From positions 62,001 to 126,000 of the forward strand of contig CBDCTQ010000026.1 in assembly GCA_965222105.1 (NCBI GenBank): DNA of 64,000 nt. The letters are read 5' to 3'. This document shows positions 17,549 through 27,263 of this stretch, in pieces (the stretch's first letter is position 1; each line of letters starts with the position of its first letter). The notes below the pieces were generated by a model. That model had not been told where the DNA came from, ran no database searches, and saw only the letters and a list, made by a program, of their open reading frames with translations. The position numbers and the translations under genes are program-made. Source of the DNA: CALGLS01 sp965222105 (GTDB lineage: Bacteria; Bacteroidota; Bacteroidia; Chitinophagales; Saprospiraceae).

Positions 17549-17613
17549 ACGTGGATATCCAGCGTATAAAATGACTTTAATCAGCCGGAATAATGATTTT
17601 TGTCATCCCCACC

Positions 17614-18846
17614 CTAGCCGTTCAGGCTGAGTATTTTGATCTCCACCCTTTGGTTGCGACGAACGTTGGTAGGCGTATTGTTGGGATACTTTTGTTTCAT
17701 CTTTCCATATCCCTTAAACTGGACCCGCTGATCGGCGATGCCTTTATCGATCAGGTAATTCGCCACTGATTTGGCCCGTGCTTCCGAGAGGCGGTTGCAA
17801 AAGTCCGTTTCACAACGGTTGTTGGTGTGTCCTCCTACTTCGATAACCGCTTTATCGTTTTCGATGAGGTAATGGTATACGTCGTCGATGATGTGAAAAT
17901 AGCGATCTTCCAGTACTGATGAGTCGGCATCGAAATACAGGTTTTTAAGGGTGATCTCCTGGCCAACCACTACTTTTTCATCCAATTCTTTGACGTATTC
18001 TTTTTTCTTTTTAGGTGGTTTGCCTGCAGCGGCGGTTTGCTTGGGCGGCGACGGTTTCGGCGACACATTGGTTTTCTCAGGAGGCTTAGGAGTCGTTTTG
18101 GTTTGGTTGGGGGGATTGTTGGATGCCAGTTGTTCCGGAATTTCTTCTGTGGGGGGTTTGAGTGCCTCATCACAGGGCACGGGCACTATCTTGGACACAT
18201 TGTCTAACAACATATTTCCGTTGTATTCGAAGGGAGACGTTTTGTAAAATACCTGCAGGAGGATGTAGGTATAGTTGCGGGCGGGTTCGAGCCGAAGATT
18301 GTAGGTACGCCATTGATGGCTTTTGACCGGTTCGGTTTCGTCGAGCAATTCCAGGTTTCCGCAGGAGCGGTTGCTGCCAAAGACGCGCAAAACGGCCGCC
18401 CGCTTGTAATTCACTTCCTGTTTAGACATTCGGCTGATGCTGTAATACCTTTCGGAGCGGGCCAGGTCGATGCTCATCTCGTAGCATTGTCCACCAATGA
18501 GCGGGGAGGAGAGCCGCTGACCGATGGCTTCCCAGGTTTTATTGTCTCTGACCACCATCCCGACGTAGGTTTTGCCGTTGGAAGGGGTCTTGGTTACCTC
18601 AAAAAAGCCCATACCGTGGGGGTCGGGATGTATATCCGGGGCGGTTTCGCCGTCGAAGCCACAGTCGAACCATCCCTCTGGTCCCGAAGTTCCCATTTTA
18701 CCGAGATGGGGGATATCCTCAAAAGAGGGATTTTTGAGGGAGATGGTTTTTGGGGTTTGTGCTATTCCCGTCAACCGGCACAAAGCCATTAAGACTAAAA
18801 GGGTGCATATTCGGGAGGGATATATTCTGTTCCTATACTTTTTCAT
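17614..18846 (-). CDS. OmpA-family cell-envelope protein
   Basis: 410 residues. After a signal peptide (CTLLVLMALCRLTGIAQ) the first domain (about 35-220) reads like a carbohydrate-binding-module type jelly roll (NPSFEDIP, GPEGWFDCGF, CYEMSIDLARSERYY, YTYILLQVFYKT). A Pro/Lys/Thr-rich linker (about 235-285) follows, and the C-terminal OmpA domain (about 300-408) has LKNLYFDADSSVL, VIEVGGHTNN and the peptidoglycan-binding NRLSEARAKSVANYLIDKGI...NRRVEI-like sequence (here NVRRNQRVEIKI). Expected to tether the outer layer to peptidoglycan; the N-terminal domain could bind glycans. Single gene. Confidence 0.88.
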   Translation of the reverse strand: MKKYRNRIYPSRICTLLVLMALCRLTGIAQTPKTISLKNPSFEDIPHLGKMGTSGPEGWFDCGFDGETAPDIHPDPHGMGFFEVTKTPSNGKTYVGMVVRDNKTWEAIGQRLSSPLIGGQCYEMSIDLARSERYYSISRMSKQEVNYKRAAVLRVFGSNRSCGNLELLDETEPVKSHQWRTYNLRLEPARNYTYILLQVFYKTSPFEYNGNMLLDNVSKIVPVPCDEALKPPTEEIPEQLASNNPPNQTKTTPKPPEKTNVSPKPSPPKQTAAAGKPPKKKKEYVKELDEKVVVGQEITLKNLYFDADSSVLEDRYFHIIDDVYHYLIENDKAVIEVGGHTNNRCETDFCNRLSEARAKSVANYLIDKGIADQRVQFKGYGKMKQKYPNNTPTNVRRNQRVEIKILSLNG

Positions 18847-19147
18847 AGGGCATATGGTATTGCTAAGTGAAGCTCAAAAATCCAGCCTGCCCGGCCGGCC
18901 GACGGCTGGCAGGTAATTCCTTCTTTTGGAAGTAGTTTAATTTTCGAGCGAGCCTAAAGAAAATAATTTGGGTCGCAACACCCATTATCGTGTTTTAGAT
19001 ATGAAACGTTGCAATGGGTGAAATTGGTTTACGCAATGCAAAAAAACATTAGAGTCGCAAAACCGTGGAAAAATTCGACGGAGGGCCTCCCTTTTTTGCT
19101 CAACTGGGGTTAAGAAGCCGGGATTGTCGCCTGAAAGGCAGTGGCTA
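18847..19147. other. Intergenic region with palindromes and a dispersed motif
   Basis: No ORF of coding character. It holds a GC-rich hairpin near 18885-18912 (CCTGCC/GGCAGG arms), the inverted copy of the TTTAGGCTCGCTCGAAAA motif at 18941-18957, and an inverted repeat CACCCATT (18979-18986) / AATGGGTG (19013-19020). Confidence 0.5.
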
Positions 19148-20371
19148 TCAGGAAAAGGCATTCAGCCCGGTGACGTCCAACCCGGTGATGAGCAGGTGGA
19201 TGTCGTGGGTGCCTTCATATGTCAAAACGGTTTCCAGGTTCATCATGTGGCGCATAATGGGATATTCGCTGGTGATGCCCATACCGCCGTGGATCTGCCG
19301 GGCTTCGCGGGCTATTTGCAGGGCCATGTGTACGTTGTTGCGCTTGGCCATTGAAATCTGGGCAGGGGTGGCCTTGCCTTTGTTGGCCAGGGTGCCGAGT
19401 CGCCAGGCCAGCAGTTGTGCCTTGGTGATCTCGGTGATCATCTCGGCCAGCTTTTTTTGCGTAAGCTGAAACTGCCCGATGGGCTTCCCGAACTGAATGC
19501 GCTCCCGGGAATAGCGAAGGGCAGAGTCGTAACAATCCAATGCCGCCCCAATGGCTCCCCATGCAATGCCGTACCGGGCTTTCGACAGGCACGACAGGGG
19601 CCCTTTCAGCCCCTGCACATTGGGCAGGACGTTGGCCTTGGGCACCCGCACATCTTCAAACACCAGCTCCCCGGTGATGGAGGCCCGCAACGACCATTTG
19701 CCGTGGATCTCCGGCGCAGAGAACCCTTTCATATCATTTTCAACAATCATACCACGCACAATGCCTTCTTCGTCTTTGGCCCATACAACGGCGACGTCGG
19801 CAACGGGTGAATTGGTGATCCACATCTTAGCGCCGTTGAGGATGTAGTGGTCGCCATCGTCGCGGACATTGGTGATCATTCCACCGGGGTTGGAGCCGTG
19901 ATCGGGTTCGGTCAGACCGAAACAACCGATCCACTCACCACTTCCCAGCTTGGGTAGATATTTGCGACGTTGTTCTTCTGATCCAAACCGGTAAATTGGG
20001 TACATAACCAGAGAACCTTGTACCGAAGCCATCGAACGAATACCGGAATCGCCTCTCTCCAATTCCTGCATGATGACCCCATAGGCAATCTCGTCCATTC
20101 CACCACCGCCGTATTCGGCAGGCAGGCTGGGTCCGTAGGCGCCGATCTCGGCCAGCCCTTTGAACAGGTGTTTGGGACAAGTGGCTCGCTCGGCATGATC
20201 TTCGATGATGGGGCTGACTTCCCGCTTAACCCAGTCGCGGACGGCATCCCGGGCCAGGAGGTGGTCTTCTTCGAGGAGCTCGTCGATGTTGTAGTAGTCG
20301 TGGGCCTGGTAGGGGTCTTCCTTGGCTCTTTTGGGTATTTCCAGGGTGTGGTCTTTATCGTTATTTTGCAT
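19148..20371 (-). CDS. gcdH: Acyl-CoA dehydrogenase, glutaryl-CoA dehydrogenase type
   Basis: 407-residue FAD flavoprotein. Motifs: CFGLTEPDHGSNPGGM and NGAKMWITNSPVADVAVVW (substrate/FAD domain), then RIQFGKPIGQFQLTQKKLAEM and IHGGMGITSEYPIMRHMMNL, and YEGTHDIHLLITGLDVTGLNAF, where the Glu of YEGTHDIH is the catalytic base position of glutaryl-CoA dehydrogenases. Those enzymes oxidise and decarboxylate glutaryl-CoA to crotonyl-CoA in lysine and tryptophan degradation. It is a single gene with its own promoter element. The subfamily is assigned from the C-terminal motif; another short-chain acyl-CoA substrate cannot be excluded. Confidence 0.88.
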   Translation of the reverse strand: MQNNDKDHTLEIPKRAKEDPYQAHDYYNIDELLEEDHLLARDAVRDWVKREVSPIIEDHAERATCPKHLFKGLAEIGAYGPSLPAEYGGGGMDEIAYGVIMQELERGDSGIRSMASVQGSLVMYPIYRFGSEEQRRKYLPKLGSGEWIGCFGLTEPDHGSNPGGMITNVRDDGDHYILNGAKMWITNSPVADVAVVWAKDEEGIVRGMIVENDMKGFSAPEIHGKWSLRASITGELVFEDVRVPKANVLPNVQGLKGPLSCLSKARYGIAWGAIGAALDCYDSALRYSRERIQFGKPIGQFQLTQKKLAEMITEITKAQLLAWRLGTLANKGKATPAQISMAKRNNVHMALQIAREARQIHGGMGITSEYPIMRHMMNLETVLTYEGTHDIHLLITGLDVTGLNAFS

Positions 20372-20431
20372 AAAATTTTGTCTTTAATCGTTCTTAACGC
20401 AAAAAATGGCAGATGGTTAATTCAGGTGGTG

Positions 20432-20439
20432 CAAAAGTA
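20432..20439 (-). promoter_or_regulatory. -7 promoter element for gcdH
   Basis: Minus-strand TACTTTTG, about 60 bases before the gcdH ATG. Confidence 0.45.
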
Positions 20440-20554
20440 CGCATTTCGCCGGTTATTTGCGGTGTGCAGTATGGCGGCGTGGAGGGAATATCGTATTTTG
20501 AGGAGTTCGAAATGGGCCATGGGTGGCCTGCTCTTTTTTCGGATGATTTTTTAG

Positions 20555-20562
20555 TACATTTG
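20555..20562 (+). promoter_or_regulatory. -7 promoter element for folB
   Basis: TACATTTG, perfect match, 22 bases before the folB ATG; a T-rich stretch at 20534-20539 sits at the -33 distance. Confidence 0.55.
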
Positions 20563-20583
20563 AGCCGAAAAAGAAGATGAAAA

Positions 20584-21096
20584 ATGGGACAAATCGCCCT
20601 GGAAGGACTACAATTTTACGCCTATCATGGCGTATATCCCGAAGAAAAACTGATCGGCAACCGATTTGAAGTGGATATTTATATCACGACCAACTTTAAA
20701 AAAGCTACCGAGACGGACGATGTAGGTGAAACGATCAGCTACGAAACGGTTTTTCTGATCTGCCAGTCGGCCATGCGCAAACCGGTCAACCTGCTGGAAA
20801 CCCTAACGAACAACATCATCGACGGGTTGAAACACCAGTTCGACAATATTCAGGAGGTGACGGTCCGCATCCGTAAAGCCAGCCCCATCCCACATGCCAA
20901 GTTCAGCAGTGTTTTTGTGGAGGAGGAACACAACTTTGTCAAGGCCTGCCCCCGCTGTAAATCACCCTTTCTATGCTATTCCGACGACCATTGCTGGTGT
21001 CAGGGCATCGCCGTACATAGCCGTACCCGCGAAGCGCTAACCGAGCAGTACAAAGGGTGTTTGTGCAAAAAATGCCTGACGGAATACGCAGGATAG
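20584..21096 (+). CDS. folB: Dihydroneopterin aldolase fused to a cysteine-rich CWC domain
   Basis: Residues 1-118 are FolB, which splits dihydroneopterin to hydroxymethyldihydropterin and glycolaldehyde in folate synthesis: LEGLQFYAYHGVYPEEKLIG with the Glu region at 20-21, ISYETVFLIC with Tyr53, and VRIRKASPIP with Lys98, as in active enzymes. Residues 121-168 form a separate domain with Cys122, 125, 131, 137, 139, 159, 161 and 164, including the CWC motif (HCWCQG) and GCLCKKCL; this matches the Cys_rich_CWC family of small presumed zinc-binding proteins, usually stand-alone. The frame runs through without a break and the linker is only 3-4 residues. Role of the fused domain unknown. Confidence 0.9.
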   Translation: MGQIALEGLQFYAYHGVYPEEKLIGNRFEVDIYITTNFKKATETDDVGETISYETVFLICQSAMRKPVNLLETLTNNIIDGLKHQFDNIQEVTVRIRKASPIPHAKFSSVFVEEEHNFVKACPRCKSPFLCYSDDHCWCQGIAVHSRTREALTEQYKGCLCKKCLTEYAG

Positions 21097-21237
21097 AGTG
21101 GCACTTCATTTGGTGGGAATTTACCATTCGGTCTAATTTTACCATTTTCATAACAGTTTGATAAGACCCCGTTCACGTTACAAATGTGGAATTGGTTAGT
21201 CTTAGTTACAGAATATTTCTTCACACAAACTTATACC

Positions 21238-21945
21238 ATGCTTAAGCGAATTCTCTTTTTATTGGTGGTCTTTCAACTGACTGCCTGCACAGAACTCCAA
21301 AATATTGCCGGTTCGGTACTGGAAGACGGACTCACCAGCGATCAAATCGGAGCCGGCCTTAAAGAAGCACTCAACGTCGGCATCAGCAAAGGCGCTGACC
21401 AACTCTCCCGCAAAGACGGCTACTTCAAAAGTGCCTACAAGATCCTGCTGCCCGATGAGGTCCGCAAAGTGACCAACAAGCTGCAAAACATTCCCGGTTT
21501 TACGCAAGTGGAAGACAAAATGCTCGAACTACTCAACCGTGCCGCCGAAGACGCCGCCAAATCGGCCAAACCCATCTTCGTCGACGCCATTAAGCAAATG
21601 ACTTTCCGCGACGCCACCAACATCCTGATGGGAGCCGACAACGCCGCTACCGACTACCTCCACCGCTCGACCAACTCCAAACTGTACAATGCCTTTCAGC
21701 CCAAAGTCGTACAATCACTCGACCGCGTCAACGCCACCGAATACTGGGGCAAGGCCGTCAACGCCTACAATAAAATTCCCTTTGTGGAAAAACTCAACCC
21801 CCGGCTCGACGACTACGTGACCAACAAAGCGCTGAATGGCCTTTTCTCTATGGTGGAGAAAAAAGAAAGAGGCATCCGCAAAAACGTATCTGAACGCACC
21901 TCCGACCTGTTGCGAAAGGTCTTTGCCAAACAGGATAATAAGTAG
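21238..21945 (+). CDS. DUF4197-family lipoprotein
   Basis: 235 residues from ATG 21238, where the signal peptide MLKRILFLLVVFQLTAC begins; the frame is open 18 codons further up but that extension precedes the signal sequence. The lipobox is LTAC with the lipid-bearing Cys at residue 17. The mature part (LTSDQIGAGLKEALNVGISK, VEDKMLELLNRAAEDAAKSA, IFVDAIKQMTFRDATNILMG) is a clear DUF4197 domain, an all-helical family of unknown function found in many Gram-negatives. Expected to be membrane-anchored in the periplasm. A strong palindrome follows the stop. Confidence 0.9.
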   Translation: MLKRILFLLVVFQLTACTELQNIAGSVLEDGLTSDQIGAGLKEALNVGISKGADQLSRKDGYFKSAYKILLPDEVRKVTNKLQNIPGFTQVEDKMLELLNRAAEDAAKSAKPIFVDAIKQMTFRDATNILMGADNAATDYLHRSTNSKLYNAFQPKVVQSLDRVNATEYWGKAVNAYNKIPFVEKLNPRLDDYVTNKALNGLFSMVEKKERGIRKNVSERTSDLLRKVFAKQDNK

Positions 21946-21980
21946 AGCTTTTGCTGAAAAAATAGGGTGACAGGTAACCA

Positions 21981-22013
21981 AACCTTCCAAGTTTTCAAAA
22001 CTTGGAAGGTTTT
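21981..22013. terminator. Perfect 15-bp palindrome, probable bidirectional terminator
   Basis: AACCTTCCAAGTTTT (21981-21995), one C, then its exact complement (21997-22011) and two more T. It lies between a + and a - gene that converge. The same palindrome type is, to my knowledge, common between genes in Bacteroidota. Confidence 0.65.
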
Positions 22014-22088
22014 AGAATTGGATAACTTGTATCGAGCTTGATTTGGGATCGATCAGAGCTAAATTGAGCATTCCTGTTTTCTTACTGC

Positions 22089-23198
22089 CTACATCTCCTC
22101 CTCCATCCGGCCCGTCATTTTCTGCACGATCTTAAACTCGCTGAGAAACTCCCGTCCGATCACTCTAAATACGGTGTACGCCGGAATGGCCAGCACCATA
22201 CCCGTAATGCCACCCACCTGCGCCCCCATCAACACGACGATGAATATCTCCAGTGGATGCGCCAACACACTGTTGGAAAAAATATAGGGTTGCAGCAAAA
22301 AATTGTCCAGCATTTGCATAGCCCCGAATACCAATGCCACGTGAATGATGAGGGTAAGCAGGTCGGGATAAAATTCCATCCCGATGTTGGAAGAAATGGT
22401 GACCAGGATGCCGAATAAGGCGCCCATCAGAGGACCGAGATAGGGGATGACATTGATCAAACCGGCAAAGAAGCCGATGAGCACGGCGTTTTTGATACCC
22501 AGCAGTCCCAACAATACAGACACGAAAATGGTGATGATGGTGATCTGCAGCACCACCCCGCCGAAATACCTCGTAAGCAACCGGCTGATGCTTTCAACGG
22601 CATTGCGTACATTCTGGTCGTATTCGTTAGGGGCAATGGCCACCAAAAATTCGACAAATAAGCCCTGCTCTTTCAGGAAAAAGAAGGTGATGAACACCAC
22701 CGAAAAGATCGTAAACAGAAGGTTGCCCGCCGCCCCCAGCAGCGACCCAAAAAAATTGCTGACCATGGCCGGCTGAAACCATTTTTTTACCGTGTCGGTG
22801 ATCTGCTGCTCCGGCGACTGCTCCGGGTCGACCAGCCCAATGTCGACCAGCCAATTGTTGAGCTGGTTCATGGGCACTTCGAGGGTAGCGATCACCTCCG
22901 AATAGTCGACTTTCGACAGATTGCGGGCCTGCTCCAACACCAGCGGGGCGAACAATCCTATGAGCGCCGCCCCCAACACAAAATACAACAACAGGGTGAG
23001 AATGGCCGCGATATTGGGGCCTACGCTGAACCGGCCGATGCGCAGCTTTCGCTGAAAAAAACGCATCAACGGCTGCCCTACCATCGACAACACCCAGGCG
23101 ATCAACACATAGGCGACGATGTTGCTGAAATACCAGACCAGCCCTCCCAGGATCAGCAGGGAAACGGCTATGGCGATGTATCGGCTTCTTATTTTCAT
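22089..23198 (-). CDS. AI-2E family (PerM/YdiK-type) membrane transporter
   Basis: 369 residues with about eight membrane helices; N-terminal pair (IAIAVSLLILGGLVWYFSNI, VLIAWVLSMVG), a long soluble segment (about 85-150) and the family core GLLGIKNAVLIGFFAGLINVIPYLGPLMG, plus LLQPYIFSNSVLAHPLEIFIV and GGITGMVLAIPAYTVFRVI. Members have been linked to autoinducer-2 export, ion or metabolite efflux; substrate unknown here. Single gene. No regulator beside it. Confidence 0.93.
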   Translation of the reverse strand: MKIRSRYIAIAVSLLILGGLVWYFSNIVAYVLIAWVLSMVGQPLMRFFQRKLRIGRFSVGPNIAAILTLLLYFVLGAALIGLFAPLVLEQARNLSKVDYSEVIATLEVPMNQLNNWLVDIGLVDPEQSPEQQITDTVKKWFQPAMVSNFFGSLLGAAGNLLFTIFSVVFITFFFLKEQGLFVEFLVAIAPNEYDQNVRNAVESISRLLTRYFGGVVLQITIITIFVSVLLGLLGIKNAVLIGFFAGLINVIPYLGPLMGALFGILVTISSNIGMEFYPDLLTLIIHVALVFGAMQMLDNFLLQPYIFSNSVLAHPLEIFIVVLMGAQVGGITGMVLAIPAYTVFRVIGREFLSEFKIVQKMTGRMEEEM

Positions 23199-23313
23199 AA
23201 TCTCTGTATGTCCGTAATTGATCTAAAATAAATTCAACAATTCCCTACGCGCACCCTGTGTCCCTAAAGAGGAGGCCATCCCAAAATTAATTGAATTTAT
23301 TTATCAGGCATTT

Positions 23314-24018
23314 TTACTGCAGCAAGTCTTTCAATACTTTCCAAACCACATCGGCTACCATCCGGTGCCCTTCCCGGGTGGGGTGGATGCCATCGGACTG
23401 GTTCAACTCCGGCACTCCTCCTACCCCTTCCAGTAAGAAGGGTATCAAAGCCGTATCATTAGCCTTTGCCAATGACGGATATATTTGCCGAAAGGCGCTG
23501 GTATACTCCTGCCCCATGTTGGGCGGTGCTTCCATGCCTGCCAGGACGATCTCGGCATCGGGGTATTTGGCTCTGACCCTGTCGATGATGGCCTGGAGGT
23601 TTTTGAGGGGAATTGCCGGGTCGATGCCCCGGAGGGCGTCGTTGGCTCCCAGCTCCAGCACAAAGATGTCGAAGCGATATTGGTCCAGTATCCAGTCGAT
23701 CCGGTTGAGGCCGCCGGAAGTGGTTTCTCCGCTTACACCCGAATCGACAACAGTGTAGGGTAGCCCCAATGAATCAATTCTTTCTCGGATCACCCCAACG
23801 AATGCCTCCGATGGGTCTACGCCCAGTCCCGCCGTCAGGCTGTTGCCAAAAAACAGGATGGTCTTTTTCTTCGTTTGATCGGAAGAGGTGCTGGGGGACG
23901 CCGTCGTTTTCACCTCATTACCAGAGGGGGCATTTCCCGCCGAAGGAGAAGTGTTATTTTGGCACGACCAAAGTAAAAATAAAAAAAGGATCAGGTACTT
24001 ACCGTTTTTCATACCCAT
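23314..24018 (-). CDS. SGNH/GDSL lipoprotein esterase (TesA/arylesterase type)
   Basis: 234 residues. Lipoprotein signal (YLILFLFLLWSC, Cys about 19) followed by a Ser/Thr-rich spacer and an SGNH hydrolase domain: block I ILFFGNSLTAGLGVDPSE with the nucleophile Ser, block II VDSGVSGETTSGG (Gly), block III LELGANDALRG (Asn), block V SDGIHPTREGH with the Asp-x-x-His pair. This is the arrangement of TesA-like thioesterase/arylesterases. Here it is anchored in the envelope instead of free in the periplasm. Substrate unknown. Single gene. Confidence 0.92.
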   Translation of the reverse strand: MGMKNGKYLILFLFLLWSCQNNTSPSAGNAPSGNEVKTTASPSTSSDQTKKKTILFFGNSLTAGLGVDPSEAFVGVIRERIDSLGLPYTVVDSGVSGETTSGGLNRIDWILDQYRFDIFVLELGANDALRGIDPAIPLKNLQAIIDRVRAKYPDAEIVLAGMEAPPNMGQEYTSAFRQIYPSLAKANDTALIPFLLEGVGGVPELNQSDGIHPTREGHRMVADVVWKVLKDLLQ

Positions 24019-24186
24019 GTTTTGCCCTAAAGGTACAGGGTTTCGCGCATACTAGGGTTTAGAAATCAAAATTAATTACCTTTACCTGCCGGCATTATGG
24101 GTTTGATGAAGCGGTGCGCGAAAAAATTATCCGAAAAGCAGAACATTTGCCCCTTTTTGAAGTATACCAGTCGTTATTCAGACATC

Positions 24187-24639
24187 ATGGTTATGACCGA
24201 TCAAACCGCTACCAAAAATATCGTCCTTGCTGAAGACAATCCCGCCGACGTCGAACTGACCCGGCTGGCCTTCGAAGCGCTGTCCCTCCCCGTAAAGATC
24301 ATCCACAAAGAAGACGGCCAGGAGTTGCTCCAATACCTCCAATCCGCCTCCCTCCACGAAATCGACCTCCTCCTCCTCGACCTCAACATGCCTAAGATCA
24401 ACGGCATCGAAATACTGAAAGCCCTATACAACGACGACCTGCTGAGGCGACTGCCGGTGGTCGTCCTTTCCTCCTCGCTCCACGAGTCCGATGTACTCAC
24501 CTGCTATGAGTACGGTGCCAACGCTTACGTCAACAAGCCCCTCGATGTACACGAATTCAACGAGATGATCCGGTCCATCGCTAATTTCTGGATCGGGACC
24601 AATGTGGGGCCGGTATATGAGACGCGGCGGGTGTTGTAG
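24187..24639 (+). CDS. Stand-alone response regulator (Rcp1-like receiver)
   Basis: About 150 residues, one receiver domain and no output domain. Acidic pair in IVLAEDNPADVELTRLAF, phospho-acceptor in LLLLDLNMPKINGIEIL, Thr/Ser in VVVLSSSLHESDV, and the Lys in VNKPLDVHEF. The DNPADVELT form is typical of Rcp1-type regulators that work with phytochrome-like or hybrid kinases. The frame is open to 24097, but ATG 24187 or 24193 places the domain at the N-terminus as usual. No kinase gene is adjacent. Confidence 0.9.
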   Translation: MVMTDQTATKNIVLAEDNPADVELTRLAFEALSLPVKIIHKEDGQELLQYLQSASLHEIDLLLLDLNMPKINGIEILKALYNDDLLRRLPVVVLSSSLHESDVLTCYEYGANAYVNKPLDVHEFNEMIRSIANFWIGTNVGPVYETRRVL

Positions 24640-24711
24640 GGTTGTTATAAGATTACTGCTGCGTCGCTGTTGCAAACCTGCCGTCTGGATTTCCTACCAT
24701 TTGATAGATAT

Positions 24712-24730
24712 GGCAGGCGGGCCGCGACGA
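24712..24730 (+). repeat. Dispersed GC-rich motif, copy 1
   Basis: GGCAGGCGGGCCGCGACGA. One-base variant at 45704-45722, and a 12-base part (GGCGGGCCGCGA) at 30235-30246. All three lie between genes. Confidence 0.5.
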
Positions 24731-24748
24731 GCGCAGGTCCATTAAAAG

Positions 24749-24783
24749 GCACGGCCTTCTGCGAAAGAAGGCCGTGCTTTTTT
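24749..24783. terminator. Intrinsic terminator, both strands
   Basis: GCACGGCCTTC (24749-24759), loop of 7, GAAGGCCGTGC (24767-24777), T6 to the right and A4 to the left. Serves both the response-regulator gene and the converging minus-strand gene. Confidence 0.85.
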
Positions 24784-24803
24784 ACCTGACTCAAAACCAA
24801 TCG

Positions 24804-26214
24804 TTACTGCTTCACCAACTTCACCGCCTGTTGCTCACCGGTAGTCTCCTCAATTGCCCGGAGCAAGTACACGCCCGGCGACCAATCGGTCACCGTAATT
24901 GATTCTCCACTACTCATTGTATAAGCATTTACCATATTGCCTAACAAATCGTACACACGAAGCTGGAATGGCGCTGCTCCCAATTCGATCTGCACCGACT
25001 CGGTGGCCGGATTAGGTCGCACTTTCAGTCGCAACTCTCCTGAATCCAGATTCGTTGGACGGAACGCTCCTTCCACCCAACCACCGGCATTGGTATTGGC
25101 AGAGCCTTCGCTGCTCAGGGCATAAGCCATCACACGGGCCACGTCGATGTAGTGGCGGCAGATCTGGTCGGAGGTGTCTCGGATTTTGTTGGGTAGTGCA
25201 GCCAGCGCCTCATATTGGAGATAGGCTACCTCCATGCTGTCCTGATTGAAAAACCAGGTGGCGGAATGGTACTGCTGGTCGAGTTGGTATTGACCACCAG
25301 GCGTGTTGATGCCGCATTCGTAGGGGGTGCCGGTAAACTCGGTCACTTCGACATGGGGACCAGGTTGGGGATTTGGAGGACCAGAGCCGCAGCCGCTGGG
25401 CTCGTCTACAAGATAGTCGGAATAATCCAGCGTTACATCATTGTTAAAATCGGAGGCCACACAGCCATTGCTGTTGTACGACAGTGCTTTCCGCAGGGAG
25501 TAGTTGATCACATTGGGGCTCCCACTATTCACAGGCATTGGTGACCAATAATTATGTGTTGCCAGTACCGTATCTATGTCATCGCGATCGACGTAGGCAA
25601 TGTCAAAATAATCGCCGCCAGTGGGAAACTGTATGAATGAATTAGGCTTGCAGTAGGTGTTGGAAGGGTCATTGCCCGAGCAGCCATCTATTTCCAACAA
25701 TATATCCACACCACTGATGCCAATGCCGTTGCTGATCAGCTTGGAGCACTTCATATCGACCAGGCCGTAATCCACACCATTGGCGTCGACTCCTCCCTTG
25801 CCGATGTGGATGGCCGAGGTACAGTTGGTGATGGTCGTATTGTAGAGTGAAACGTTTGATTTGTTGAGGTCGCCACCTTCGAGGCAGGGTGCTTCAATGG
25901 CGCTTCCGGTGTTTTGGATGGTGGTACCAGAGGTTCGGAAGAGGTTTACATTGGTGAGGTAAGCTCCGAAAGCGTAGTTTTGCACCGTACTGCCATTCAA
26001 CTGTATTTGGCCAACCTGGAAACCCACGATGGCCTCGCCACCTACCACATCGCCATCGAAGGTACATCCCGATAGAGTTACCCTGTTGACATTGCCCGGC
26101 CAAAAGGCGCTGGCACATGAATTGAACTCCGTTTGGAAAAGGAAGAAGTAGGAGTTGCCCTGTACGCCTGTGCCATTAAGCGTTAGCCCTTTGGTGGCGT
26201 TGTTGAATCTGCCC
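24804..26214 (-). CDS. Fragment 4: end of beta-helix and T9SS sorting domain
   Basis: Starts with the last helix rungs (NSYFFLFQTEFNS, GCTFDGDVVGGEAIVGFQVG, STVQNYAFGAYLTNVNLF), then a Ca-binding-like loop DFNNDVTLDYSD resembling one dockerin/EF-hand repeat, and finally the type A C-terminal sorting domain: VRPNPATESVQIELG, FQLRVYDLLGNMV and WSPGVYLLRAIEE...VKLVKQ. The last directs outer-membrane export through the type IX system, with removal of the domain. Confidence 0.75.
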
Positions 26215-27263
26215 AAAGCTGATGTATGCGTCTTCCAGATTGCTGGCTGTAAGCAGGCTATTGTCGCCGCTGCCCTGAAAGGTGACAGCCTGTAAGCGTA
26301 GGTCGCCTTCCACGCCCTGGATGCCGCTACCCCCGCCGAATTCGACCAGCCCATACTCCAGGTCGAGGTCCTTACCTCCCAAATCCAACACGGCTCCTCC
26401 ATTGAGTTTGATGAAGCGGGTGGTGAGCGACTGCCCCGAGAGCCGAAAAACATCCACACTGGGGCCGAAGGAGAGAATGTGCCCCTCATCGAACTGGAAG
26501 TAGCCGCTGCCGGAAAAGTTGAAGTCGCCATTGATGCGGAGTTCGCCACCTTCTTTGATGTGGATGGTGCTTCCGCCCCACCACAGGTCGATGTTGGCGT
26601 TGGGGTCGATTTCGAGTATTCCACCGCGTTCCACGATAATTTGGGAGGGGTTCGTAGTTTGCAAAGTACCTCCGGCTTCTACTTTTACCTTTCCACCATC
26701 CTCAATAATGATTTTCGAGTTGTTGTCCATACGAAGGGTACCATTATTTTTGATCAGTACGTTTGAGTTTTCCTTGATATATACAGTAGCGGTATTGTTC
26801 GTGCCATTATTGTTGTTGATGGTCCATTCGCCGAGGTAAAGCTCTCCACTATTTTGGATGATTAAATTCAGAGGAGTGTTACAGTTGCTATTTTGAACGA
26901 ATAAATCAAAATGAGTGGGAAAATCATTTGGCGCATCTACTTCATCAGTAAAGGCTATCTCGCCTGACCGGTTTACCCAAAGCTTTCCGGTATTCTGAAC
27001 AGTGAGATCAACATCCAATATGCTGCGCGTAAAAATATTGGGGTCAGTCGATTTACCATAGTTAAAGGTGCGGGAACTGAGAAGGGTCTCCCCTCCCAAT
27101 CCTGTACCAGCTCCGGAAGCCACTACTTCAAATACTTCATCAATCAGGAATACCGCATTGTTCTTGTTCAGGCTTGGATGCTCTTGATTGTGTTGCAATA
27201 CGCCGTACGTTTCTATATCGTCATCAAAAGAAGCAACAAACCGTTCGACTGCTGTAACGCCCC
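26212..27263 (-). CDS. Fragment 3: parallel beta-helix part
   Basis: Repeated short strands with Asn/Gly turns (NSGELYLGEWTINNNN, IIEDGGKVKVEAGGTLQTTN, RGGILEIDPNANIDL) are typical of right-handed parallel beta-helix adhesin or carbohydrate-active repeats, with a rung of about 20-25 residues. Ends at the C3 run. Confidence 0.6.
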
